From NCBI RefSeq assembly GCF_003254055.1, contig NZ_QKZT01000008.1, positions 1 to 64,000 on the forward strand: 64,000 bases of DNA. Direction: 5' to 3'. The notes below the pieces were generated by a model. That model worked only from the letters and a program-made list of their open reading frames with translations, was not told the origin of the DNA and made no database searches. Each line of letters opens with the position of its first letter. Position 1 is the stretch's first letter. Origin of the DNA: Algoriphagus chordae. Lineage in GTDB: Bacteria > Bacteroidota > Bacteroidia > Cytophagales > Cyclobacteriaceae. Shown one piece after another: positions 7,078 through 15,453 of this stretch. Both the position numbers and the translations under genes were made by a program.

Positions 7078-9492
7078 TTAGTTTAAAATAGTTTGGAATA
7101 AAACACCTTCCTCTTGATCCAAACTTCTCAGATCAAAATTCAGATACTCTCCATTTGCCCACTTATTGATAAAATTACTGTAATACTTACTTCCTGGATT
7201 GCCAGATTGGCCGCCAGGATAGATGCCAAAAGCTTTCACTTCTGGACCTAAGTCTACTACCATTCTCCAACTCGCACCATGTCTACCACTGGTAGCATTT
7301 AGCATTCCCGATCCGCCTCCAGTGTAAACATTCTCTACCGAAAATGCCTTAAACTGCGGAACCAGGTGTTGGATGCTAGTCTTTTTATAATTGGCCCAAG
7401 CAAAGTCTCCTTCCTTCTCTTCCCAGCTTTTCATATCAGCGAGCAACTCTTTGAAACCTTCCTTCACATGTCTAGCAGCATTCTCCATTTCAGCCGTATT
7501 TTTCAAATCAAACACAGCTCCATCAGGCTCATTCTTCATGAATAGCACAGTTTGATAATAGCTAGGCAATACGATTGGAGCGACATTTTCAGACAATTCT
7601 TTCCAAATTTGTCCATAGGTTTTCCTCCACCAGATATAAAACACAGTAGGTGCCTTTTGATTGGGATCAGCATAAAAATCCCATTCTTTCAACAGCGAAA
7701 CATATTTTTTGGCATCAGCATCATCTCCATATTCATTACCCAAAAGGTCTAGCATTATTGGCAATGCCTCAGCTGCATGTAGATAGTAATCATCAAATTG
7801 CAGCTCTTGCATATTTTCTACAGTAATCTCAGACATTTCGCTGAGACGCTTATTCAAGCGGCGATTTCTATAGAATTCATAGCTATTGTCAAAGACATAA
7901 TAGGGATAGGTGGAATCTGTAGGATGCTGGTTGGCTGAGCTGACAAATCCACGAGAAGGATTCAAAGTGCTGGCATTTTGCTCATTAGGAATATAGCCCT
8001 GCCACTCCATCCTCGGATCCGCACCATCCATGAAAAATTTGCCTTGGCCTTTCCATTTCAAAGGAAATTTACCTTGGATACGCATAGCAATATCTCCCGC
8101 TTTGGAGGCAAATACAAAATTCTGAGCTGGAGCCGTGAAATTATTCAAGGCTTCATTATAGTCATCGTGATTTTTTGCTGTATTCAGCATCAGGAAAGTT
8201 TTCTGCTCATTGGAGCCTTCGTGCACATTCCATTTCAATGCAAAATTCACGTCCTGACGAGTTCCTTTGAAAGTCTTATCATAAACCACAGGCCCATAAT
8301 GTGTATAGACCACGGTATCTAGAAAGAGCTCTTCACCCTTCACTTTGATTTCCTCTACTCTGAAGGAAGTCTGCTCCCACTTGTCACCATAGCGATAAGC
8401 TTTTCTAGAATTGTCCTGAAATGTGATTTTGTACCAATCCCGAGTATCTCGCGTCGCATTCGTAACTCCCCAGGCTATATTTTCATTAAACCCTGAAATC
8501 ACGCCCAAAGCCCCGGGAAGCGTAGCGCCCTTGACAGAATGCTCTGGACTAGTCAATTGCATAGAATACCAAAGTGAGGGCAAATTCAATCCCAAATGTG
8601 GATCATTGGCCAAAATCGGATTACCACTTTTGGTCTTTGAGCCAGCGACAGCCCAGTTGTTTGAGCCGGTTCCTTCTTCTGGCTGTGGCAAAGGCTCTAT
8701 TACTAATTGATCGTCAGGGTAATTAATACTGTCTGGTCTAGTCACATCAAGTGGCTTAAATCCCCACTTATGCCCTGCTTCGATGATTGGATCTACTCCT
8801 GTCGGAAATTCTGGGTAAAGTTTATCCAGCATTACATCTCCTAGGATTTTGCGCAAGTTCGAGTACTCTAAATCCCGATCTCCAACCAGCATGTCTGTCA
8901 TGTATTTCAACAACAGGATGGATTTGAAAGCTGTCCAATGCTCAGGTCGATAATTCAGGATTTTATACTCTACAGGCAATTTAGCATCTGAAAGCTGATC
9001 AATGTATTGATTGACACCATCCGCATAAGCTTCTAAATTTTGGTAGGAATCAGGATCATTCTCTCTTATAAATTCCACTCCTTTTTCCGCTCCAAAAGCC
9101 AAGCCCTTTCGACGGGTCATCCTATCCAGATCTAAAGCCATAGGACCGACAATTTCGGATATTCTACCAGCTGCAGCCATTGTTTGAAACTCCATTTGCC
9201 AAAGTCTATGCTTAGCAGTGATGTATCCCTGAGCTCTATACAAATCAGTCTGATTGTCTGCAAAAATGTGAGGAATAAGATTTTCATCATAAACCACCCT
9301 CACCTCAGCATTCAGATTATTCAGTTCCAATTCATCCTCTGCCAATTCATCTTCAGAGTATGAATTCTGCCAAAATCCATGACTAGGATCAAGCAAAGGA
9401 GCTAAAGGTGGGATCGCGCCAAAAGGTCTGGAAACCGCAATGGCAAGAGCGATTGTCAAAACCAAAGAGACTAAAAAGCCTGCATACTTCAT
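7078..9492 (-). CDS. Penicillin acylase family Ntn-hydrolase, exported
   Basis: An 804-aa precursor of the penicillin G/cephalosporin/AHL acylase family (S45). It has an N-terminal membrane or signal segment (residues 4-22), an alpha-chain region beginning at about 62 with VRVVYDENLIPHIFADN, and the autocatalytic cleavage site before Ser277 in GTGSNNW. A beta chain follows, with conserved NDPHL and NATRDTRDW segments. Processing would expose Ser277 as N-terminal nucleophile. Family members hydrolyse amide bonds in beta-lactams, acyl-homoserine lactones or other N-acyl compounds; the substrate cannot be told from sequence. A small membrane protein gene follows 5 bp downstream. Confidence 0.93.
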   Translation of the reverse strand: MKYAGFLVSLVLTIALAIAVSRPFGAIPPLAPLLDPSHGFWQNSYSEDELAEDELELNNLNAEVRVVYDENLIPHIFADNQTDLYRAQGYITAKHRLWQMEFQTMAAAGRISEIVGPMALDLDRMTRRKGLAFGAEKGVEFIRENDPDSYQNLEAYADGVNQYIDQLSDAKLPVEYKILNYRPEHWTAFKSILLLKYMTDMLVGDRDLEYSNLRKILGDVMLDKLYPEFPTGVDPIIEAGHKWGFKPLDVTRPDSINYPDDQLVIEPLPQPEEGTGSNNWAVAGSKTKSGNPILANDPHLGLNLPSLWYSMQLTSPEHSVKGATLPGALGVISGFNENIAWGVTNATRDTRDWYKITFQDNSRKAYRYGDKWEQTSFRVEEIKVKGEELFLDTVVYTHYGPVVYDKTFKGTRQDVNFALKWNVHEGSNEQKTFLMLNTAKNHDDYNEALNNFTAPAQNFVFASKAGDIAMRIQGKFPLKWKGQGKFFMDGADPRMEWQGYIPNEQNASTLNPSRGFVSSANQHPTDSTYPYYVFDNSYEFYRNRRLNKRLSEMSEITVENMQELQFDDYYLHAAEALPIMLDLLGNEYGDDADAKKYVSLLKEWDFYADPNQKAPTVFYIWWRKTYGQIWKELSENVAPIVLPSYYQTVLFMKNEPDGAVFDLKNTAEMENAARHVKEGFKELLADMKSWEEKEGDFAWANYKKTSIQHLVPQFKAFSVENVYTGGGSGMLNATSGRHGASWRMVVDLGPEVKAFGIYPGGQSGNPGSKYYSNFINKWANGEYLNFDLRSLDQEEGVLFQTILN

Positions 9493-9581
9493 TGTATCAG
9501 TTTTAGGTAAGGTGACGAATTTAAGCCAATCTGATTACTATTGGGCAAAGTGGCAGCTCCTTTTGACATCTATCAACAAAA

Positions 9582-9610
9582 ATGCCCTCAAAAAATCATT
9601 TTGAGGGCAT
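9582..9610 (-). terminator. Rho-independent terminator after the DUF2911 gene
   Basis: A 12-bp perfect stem (9582-9593 with 9599-9610) and a 5-nt loop, followed on the minus strand by a T-rich run. It lies just past the stop of the minus-strand DUF2911 gene. Confidence 0.85.
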
Positions 9611-9628
9611 CCAAAGGAGTATGTCTTT

Positions 9629-10204
9629 TTATTTGAAACTGATTGGTAGGGTTAGCTTTTCCCAGCGAATGACTAGTCCTGGACTTTCTATTTCCATTAA
9701 GAGTGCTTCTTGATTGCTTTCCTCCCAGACAGGATTTACGTCTACTCTCAGCACATCATTCTTTTCATCGTACTGAAAATGACCATGTTCTAGATTCCAC
9801 TCAGAATTGAAAATCACAGTCCAAGCTCCATTTTCTTTTGGTATGGTAAAAAGAGAATATTTACCAGCTGGAATTTGTTGCCCTTCTACACTCATATCCT
9901 CCGCTAATTCCACATAAGAAGCCTCATTAGCTCCAGTTCTCCATACTACATTATACGGCACCAAATCGCCCCATAATTCTCTTCCTTTCACAGAAGGAGA
10001 GCCATATTGTACTTTAAATGCCTTGCCAGCAATTTGACCTTCTTTTACAATTTTCGGGCTTGGTCTAGATTCTTCCGTCTCAGCGGCTTCCTTAGTCTCT
10101 GCAGCCACTTCAGACTCAGAGGATTCAGAAGTTTTTGGTTCACTGCATGAGGCAAAAGCTATTGCAATCACGGCTGTTGCCAAAATACTTTGATATGTTT
10201 TCAT
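9629..10204 (-). CDS. DUF2911 domain lipoprotein
   Basis: A 191-aa lipoprotein. The ATG at 10204 was chosen because it yields an ideal lipoprotein signal, MKTYQSILATAVIAIAFASC; an upstream ATG at 10258 would place 18 non-signal residues in front. After the lipobox comes a low-complexity Ser/Glu/Thr/Ala linker (about 20-50). The DUF2911 domain follows, with the typical VQYGSPSVKGRELWG, VWRTGANEAS and IPAGKYSLFTIP segments. DUF2911 is frequent in Bacteroidota secreted proteins, and its function is unknown. A strong terminator follows. It appears to be monocistronic. Confidence 0.9.
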   Translation of the reverse strand: MKTYQSILATAVIAIAFASCSEPKTSESSESEVAAETKEAAETEESRPSPKIVKEGQIAGKAFKVQYGSPSVKGRELWGDLVPYNVVWRTGANEASYVELAEDMSVEGQQIPAGKYSLFTIPKENGAWTVIFNSEWNLEHGHFQYDEKNDVLRVDVNPVWEESNQEALLMEIESPGLVIRWEKLTLPISFK

Positions 10205-10289
10205 AGTGGGTAATTTTCTATCGAAATAACTAATAATTGGTAAATGAGCAAAATTCAAGCCTCTCTTTCATCATTTCTAGCACAAACAT

Positions 10290-10318
10290 TTGCTTCAAAA
10301 GCAAAAATTCTACCTTTA
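10290..10318 (+). promoter_or_regulatory. Candidate promoter upstream of the EEP-family gene
   Basis: TTG at 10290-10292, an 18-bp spacer, then TACCTTTA at 10311-10318. This is one mismatch from the Bacteroidota -7 consensus TAnnTTTG with normal spacing. It would give a 5' leader of about 125 nt before the ATG at 10449. Confidence 0.4.
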
Positions 10319-10448
10319 CAAATTAGTTAAATCTATTATGGATGTCAATTTTCACTTGGATCGAAGATTGCTCTAAAGCTAAAAAATCTAAAGGCCTCGA
10401 TAGAATCATGATTTATTACTTAATTTATCGCCTGATCAATTTTAATTC

Positions 10449-11492
10449 ATGAAAATTATTACTCGGCTCATTTTTGCCGTATCGCTATTAGTATTCGCTA
10501 GTGTTTACATTTCGCCAGAATATTTTCGATACATAGGGCTTTTGCCATTTTTCATCCCGGTATTTTTACTATTGAATCTATTATTACTGGTGATTTTGAT
10601 TCTATCCTGGAGAAAACTAGCCTTCTTGCCTCTTTTGGCTTTGCTGATAGGTTATAAGTTTTTCTTCGCCACTATTCAGATTCACCCCAAAAATGAAGAG
10701 GCTGTAGGACTGAAAGTGCTTACCTATAATGCACATATGTTCTACTACAATTCAAAAAGTGAGGTCACTCCAGACTCAAACGTGCTCTCTTGGCTACAGG
10801 AGCAACCAGCAGATGTAAAGGTATTTCAAGAGTTTTATCAAGACAACACAACCCCTTCTCGAGATGCGGTCAAAATTCTTGGCAAAAACTCAAACTATAA
10901 AGTATCCTATCATATCATCGACGGCAATCCTAGAAAACGATCTAACGGTCTGGCGATTTTCTCCAAGTATCCCATCATTCATGACGGAAAGGTATTTGAT
11001 GCGCAAGGGACAAATGGGGCCATTTTCGCAGACATTCTGGTGAATTCTGATACAATTCGAATCTACAATGCCCACTTAGAATCTATGCGGATCAATTCTG
11101 AAGGCCTGGAAAATCTGGAAGGTGTAAAGGAAAATTATAGACAGACTTTAGGAAAACTACAGCGTGGAAGTTTGGCTAGAAGCAAGCAGCTCAAAGTTCT
11201 GTTGGAACACATGAACAACAGCCCTCATCCCTTGATCCTAATGGGTGACCTCAATGAAATCCCTTATTCATATACCTATTTCAAATTGAGTGAAAATTAT
11301 GAAAATGCCTTTGAAACTGCTGGAAGGGGATTCGGTTTTACTTATAACCGCATTCTTTTCTTCTTAAGAATTGATCATATTTTTTCGACTGAAAAACTCA
11401 AAGCAATTCAATTCAAAACGCATAGAGAAGTGGACTACTCCGACCATTACCCAGTGTCAGCTACATTCACCTGGGATGGCTATAAGGAATAG
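10449..11492 (+). CDS. Membrane-anchored endonuclease/exonuclease/phosphatase (EEP) family protein
   Basis: A 347-aa protein with about three N-terminal membrane segments (residues 5-80) followed by an EEP catalytic domain facing the periplasm or cell exterior. Visible catalytic elements are LTYNAHMF, the metal-binding Glu in VFQEFY, GDLNEIP and the closing SDHYPVSATF. Family members hydrolyse phosphodiester or phosphomonoester bonds in nucleic acids, lipids or inositides; membrane-anchored forms in Bacteroidota are uncharacterised. The gene ends 1 bp before the stop of the convergent MMPL gene, so there is no room for a terminator between them. Confidence 0.88.
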   Translation: MKIITRLIFAVSLLVFASVYISPEYFRYIGLLPFFIPVFLLLNLLLLVILILSWRKLAFLPLLALLIGYKFFFATIQIHPKNEEAVGLKVLTYNAHMFYYNSKSEVTPDSNVLSWLQEQPADVKVFQEFYQDNTTPSRDAVKILGKNSNYKVSYHIIDGNPRKRSNGLAIFSKYPIIHDGKVFDAQGTNGAIFADILVNSDTIRIYNAHLESMRINSEGLENLEGVKENYRQTLGKLQRGSLARSKQLKVLLEHMNNSPHPLILMGDLNEIPYSYTYFKLSENYENAFETAGRGFGFTYNRILFFLRIDHIFSTEKLKAIQFKTHREVDYSDHYPVSATFTWDGYKE

Positions 11493-11493
11493 C

Positions 11494-13749
11494 CTAGGGT
11501 TTCTTGAACTTTTGCTCCCACATTTTTTTCAAGGGCAAAAGCAATAGTGGCAGTAATATCAAGTCTGCAAGCAAGGCAAAAATCATGGATGCTGAAATCA
11601 ACAGACCGGTGAAGTGAGTGACACCAAACTGGCTAAAAATCAAAATCCCAAATCCTGCAGTCAAGACAATTGTAGTCAGAACTATTGCCTTCCCTGTTTC
11701 CAAAAATGTACGCTTCAACGCGTAAATCAGATTCTTGCCTAACATAAGTTCCTGCTTCAGCCTACTCATAAAATGAATGCTATCATCCACTGCAATCCCG
11801 AATGCCACCGTAAATAAGATCGCCGTAGTCAACTTAAACTCTATTCCCAAAAGGTACATCAGCCCTAGCATCCAGATAAGCGGAATGAAATTAGGAATCA
11901 GCACAAGAAATGAAATCCGCCAAGACCTAAACAAAAAACCCGCGATTACAGCTACCAAAAGAAAGGCTATACTAAGACCTTTTGCCATCTGCATCGTAAC
12001 AGACTTGTGTCCCTTGTCGATCAAATAAGCTGTGCCAGTCCACCGAACTTGAAGCAAATCAGCATTGACTTCCTCTTGGACAAACTCATTCAAGGCCTCC
12101 CGAAGCTCAGTCATTTTCAAAGAACCCAGATCTGGAGCTCGTGCAGAGATTCTACCAGATTTTAGATCTTCACTAATCACCTTTGGATCAGCTTTTTCCA
12201 AGCCTTTTTCAAGCCATCGATTCATTCGCTGTCGTTGTCCGCGCGATGGCATGGTAAAGGCTTGTGGGTTCCCTTGGTTTTGAGCCTGATTGATAGACTT
12301 CACCAATGTCAAAGGCGAAATAGCTTCCCCTTCACCAAATAACTCATGGATTTTAGCTTCTACTTTATCTATTTCCACCAGCACTTCAAAGTCTAGCAAT
12401 GACTTTGCTCCATCACCAGCTGATAGATAAATCTCCAAGGGATTTGAACCTCCAAATTGCTCATCGAAATATTCGAAATCCTGCTGAATAGGATGATCAA
12501 GCGGTAGATTATCAAGCAAATAACCGTTAATCTTAAGAGTAGAACCTAGTGCAAAACAAAGCAGGGTAATCCCCAAAAATGAAAGGCGAAGCCATTTCCT
12601 ATGCTTCAATTGCCAAGAGAAAACCTTAAGTAAAATTGATGGCTTTTCTGATTTTTGACTGGCAGCTGAAACCTTGATGGGAAAAAGATATAATAATCCT
12701 GGTGCTACCATGACAACAGCAAAAAACATCACCAACACTCCCAGTCCTGTAGTCCATCCGAAATCCTGCAGCGCTGGAATGGTCGTGAAGTAAAGCGAAA
12801 TAAATCCCAACGAAGTCGTCAAAATAGTTAGCCAAACTGGCACAACTAAGTCTTTGAAAACTGCTCGAATCGCGGCATCCTTCTCCTCAGCTTCCTTCAA
12901 TTTTTTGATCAAATGTGTGAAAAAATGTATCAAAGCACTCAAGCCTACGATCATGAAAATAGTTGGCTGCATGATTGACATCAGGTCTAGCGGTTTCCCC
13001 AAATAAATCAGCAAACCAAAAGCCCAAGCTACCCCAATAATTAAAACCAGAAGTGGGATAATCACCCCCCACCAGGTTCTGAAAATCACTACTAGCAAAA
13101 ACAACATCAGCAAGATGGAGCCAGCAAAAAACAACCCAAACTCATCTTGCATCAGCTTAATGAAATCACCCTGAGTTTGGATTTTCCCAGCTATTGCTAC
13201 AGGCTGGATTTCATGATTTTTGAAAACAGCCTTGATAGAACTATACAAACTATCACCAGCTGACTTGGATATATTTTGTTCGTTTTTGATCCATAGCAGC
13301 AGAGATTTCCCGTCCTTGGAAATTAGCTGAGACCTATATTGGTCCAGATTAGATGAAGTTTTAAGAAGTGATTTCTCATCCGACCAATCCAGAACTTTTC
13401 TAGTTCTCAATCCAAATATCCCGATGATGGGTTGTTCCAAATTCAGGATTGAAATAACGGTATCTACCTTCTCTAGCTTTTGAACGTCTGCATGAATACT
13501 GTTGGCTTTGGTTAGAAAGTTAGCAGACAGTAATTCTCCAGTATCATTTCCCAGGGCAACTAGCAGGTAGTCATTATCATTTTCAAACTGACTTTTGAAA
13601 TTTTGATAAAAATCTAAGTCCTCATCTTGATGGGGAAAGAATGTTTCAAAGTCATAATTAAACTGTGGAACTGGCCTAAAAATCACCAATAACACCGAGA
13701 GAATGGCCGCTAGAACAAGAAATGTGTAAGCTGTTGATTTTTGAAACAT
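11494..13749 (-). CDS. MMPL/RND-superfamily membrane transporter
   Basis: A 751-aa protein with two homologous halves. Each has one TM helix, a large periplasmic loop and five further TM helices, giving 12 TM in all (TM1 about 8-26; clusters at about 205-360 and 575-745). Motifs such as ADDSIHFMSR in the second half and IVGLSALIHFF in the first are typical of the MMPL/HpnN group of RND transporters. These export lipids or hydrophobic molecules by proton motive force. No adaptor or outer-membrane channel gene is adjacent, so it probably works alone in the inner membrane. Substrate unknown. Confidence 0.9.
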   Translation of the reverse strand: MFQKSTAYTFLVLAAILSVLLVIFRPVPQFNYDFETFFPHQDEDLDFYQNFKSQFENDNDYLLVALGNDTGELLSANFLTKANSIHADVQKLEKVDTVISILNLEQPIIGIFGLRTRKVLDWSDEKSLLKTSSNLDQYRSQLISKDGKSLLLWIKNEQNISKSAGDSLYSSIKAVFKNHEIQPVAIAGKIQTQGDFIKLMQDEFGLFFAGSILLMLFLLVVIFRTWWGVIIPLLVLIIGVAWAFGLLIYLGKPLDLMSIMQPTIFMIVGLSALIHFFTHLIKKLKEAEEKDAAIRAVFKDLVVPVWLTILTTSLGFISLYFTTIPALQDFGWTTGLGVLVMFFAVVMVAPGLLYLFPIKVSAASQKSEKPSILLKVFSWQLKHRKWLRLSFLGITLLCFALGSTLKINGYLLDNLPLDHPIQQDFEYFDEQFGGSNPLEIYLSAGDGAKSLLDFEVLVEIDKVEAKIHELFGEGEAISPLTLVKSINQAQNQGNPQAFTMPSRGQRQRMNRWLEKGLEKADPKVISEDLKSGRISARAPDLGSLKMTELREALNEFVQEEVNADLLQVRWTGTAYLIDKGHKSVTMQMAKGLSIAFLLVAVIAGFLFRSWRISFLVLIPNFIPLIWMLGLMYLLGIEFKLTTAILFTVAFGIAVDDSIHFMSRLKQELMLGKNLIYALKRTFLETGKAIVLTTIVLTAGFGILIFSQFGVTHFTGLLISASMIFALLADLILLPLLLLPLKKMWEQKFKKP

Positions 13750-13882
13750 GTAGTCGTTTACCTGAGTATTTTCACTATCTCTTTTTCAAGTATAATAAGA
13801 ATGAAGCTGCTTTGTGCTAAATCAATTCCATTTATTCTCTGAACTCATTAACTTGCCAAAACTTGAAAATCAAACAGACCAG

Positions 13883-14677
13883 ATGAAGCAATACCACGAT
13901 TTGATGCGCAAAATCCTAGATGAGGGAGCAGTTAAAGGAGATAGAACAGGCACAGGAACTCGGAGCATATTCGGGCATCAGATACGATTTGATTTATCCA
14001 AGGGTTTCCCTGTGGTCACCACCAAAAAACTTCATCTGCGGTCTATCATAATCGAGCTCCTATGGTTTCTCAAAGGCGATTCGAACATCAAATATCTGAA
14101 TGACAATAAAGTATCCATTTGGAATGAATGGGCAGATGAGAATGGTGATTTGGGACCTGTCTATGGCTATCAGTGGAGACATTGGCCAGATGGCAAAGGA
14201 GGAGAGATCGACCAAATCAAAAACTTGATCCATCAAATCAAAACCAAACCAGATAGTCGCAGACACATCGTAAGCGCTTGGAATGTCGCAGATGTAGACA
14301 ATATGGCTTTACCTCCTTGTCACACGATCTTCCAGTTCTATGTAGCCGATGGCAAATTGAGCTGTCAGCTTTACCAGCGAAGTGCTGATGTTTTTCTTGG
14401 CGTACCTTTCAATATCGCCTCCTATGCTTTGTTTACGATGATGGTGGCGCAAGTTTGTGATTTAGAGGCAGGTGACTTTGTTCACACCTTTGGAGATGCG
14501 CATTTGTACTCCAATCACCTAGAGCAGGCAGAACTACAATTAAGCCGTGAGCTAAGAGATTTGCCAACTATGAAAATCAATCCTGAGGTAAAGGATATTT
14601 TCGAATTCAAATACGAGGATTTCGAATTGATCAACTACGATCCGCACCCACATATCAAAGCTGCAGTGGCGGTATAA
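13883..14677 (+). CDS. thyA: Thymidylate synthase
   Basis: Converts dUMP to dTMP using methylene-tetrahydrofolate. The ATG at 13883 was chosen because it gives exactly 264 aa, the usual ThyA length, and puts the catalytic cysteine at Cys146 in [10 protein letters not shown], as in E. coli. An upstream ATG at 13814 would add 23 unconserved residues. Other conserved parts are [11 protein letters not shown] (folate/phosphate region), [33 protein letters not shown] and [11 protein letters not shown]. The folA gene, often next to thyA, is absent here. A perfect palindromic terminator follows. Confidence 0.98.
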   Translation: MKQYHDLMRKILDEGAVKGDRTGTGTRSIFGHQIRFDLSKGFPVVTTKKLHLRSIIIELLWFLKGDSNIKYLNDNKVSIWNEWADENGDLGPVYGYQWRHWPDGKGGEIDQIKNLIHQIKTKPDSRRHIVSAWNVADVDNMALPPCHTIFQFYVADGKLSCQLYQRSADVFLGVPFNIASYALFTMMVAQVCDLEAGDFVHTFGDAHLYSNHLEQAELQLSRELRDLPTMKINPEVKDIFEFKYEDFELINYDPHPHIKAAVAV

Positions 14678-14706
14678 GTCTAGAATCCTCAAAGCTATTG
14701 AACACG

Positions 14707-14736
14707 AAAAAGCCCTGAATCGATTCAGGGCTTTTT
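14707..14736. terminator. Bidirectional palindromic terminator
   Basis: A perfect 30-nt palindrome (A5 tract, GCCCTGAAT arm, centre CG, mirrored arm, T5 tract). It lies between convergent thyA and the 206-aa hypothetical gene and has T-runs in both directions. Confidence 0.85.
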
Positions 14737-14756
14737 CATTTGCTTATTTGAACTAA

Positions 14757-15377
14757 TTAAAGGATAGTTTCAAGACACATCTCTAATTCTTCCTTATCAT
14801 TCCAAAAAAACGACTGTGAATGTCCAAAGACATCCACAATGACAGAATATTCTCCATTCGTGACAAAATGCATATTCGCTCCAGATTCAGACCTTTCAAT
14901 AATATGCTTATCAACTAAACAGTTTTCTACCTCATTAAAGTAGTTACCATAGTCATAAACTCTTGAGAAAAGCGCAAAGATCTTGTCATTCCTACTAAAT
15001 GTATATAGGCTTAATGGCGCTTTGTCTTGCTTGGTGACAAACCTCTCAATCTTGTATTGGTTTTTATTAATCTCAAACTTTGAGCTGGAAGAAGAACTAA
15101 TATCTTTCAAATAACTAAGCCTCTTTCCCCATAATTCATTTAAATCTAAGTCTAGAGAAACAGCATTTGGAAAATTATCTAGTTTAACTTTCACTTCTTT
15201 CAGAGCCGTCAACGGATCAGAAGATGGCATTTTACCATTGTAGGAAGTTTTTATTATCAAACCATTTACAGATACTTTTTTGACTTTATATCCGGTAATT
15301 GCACTTCGAATTTTATTATACATTAATAGGCTGAGAATTGGTGGTGAATTGTTCATGAAGATACATTTTAACTTCAT
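14757..15377 (-). CDS. Hypothetical protein, no recognised domain
   Basis: A 206-aa protein I cannot place in a family. It has no signal peptide or membrane segment after the first 20 residues. The body is mixed alpha/beta with many Lys/Asp residues and a serine run (DISSSSSSKFE, about 90-100). Downstream ATGs at 15356 and 15323 could be the true start, and the last gives MYNKIRSAITGYKV. It is separated from the upstream S9 peptidase gene by a terminator and from thyA by another, so it should have its own promoter in the 76-bp gap. Its lower GC content than its neighbours hints at an accessory gene (impression by eye). Confidence 0.55.
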   Translation of the reverse strand: MKLKCIFMNNSPPILSLLMYNKIRSAITGYKVKKVSVNGLIIKTSYNGKMPSSDPLTALKEVKVKLDNFPNAVSLDLDLNELWGKRLSYLKDISSSSSSKFEINKNQYKIERFVTKQDKAPLSLYTFSRNDKIFALFSRVYDYGNYFNEVENCLVDKHIIERSESGANMHFVTNGEYSVIVDVFGHSQSFFWNDKEELEMCLETIL

Positions 15378-15410
15378 GAAAACCCATACTTCTCTGAAAT
15401 TTTAACACAA

Positions 15411-15446
15411 AAAAATGCCCTCTATTTTGGAATAGAAGGCATTTTT
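15411..15446 (-). terminator. Terminator after the S9/M14 peptidase operon
   Basis: A 16-bp stem with one mismatch (15411-15426 with 15431-15446) and a TTGG loop. It is followed by T-rich sequence on the minus strand and starts 8 bp beyond the stop of the S9 peptidase gene. Confidence 0.8.
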
Positions 15447-15453
15447 ATGAAAA

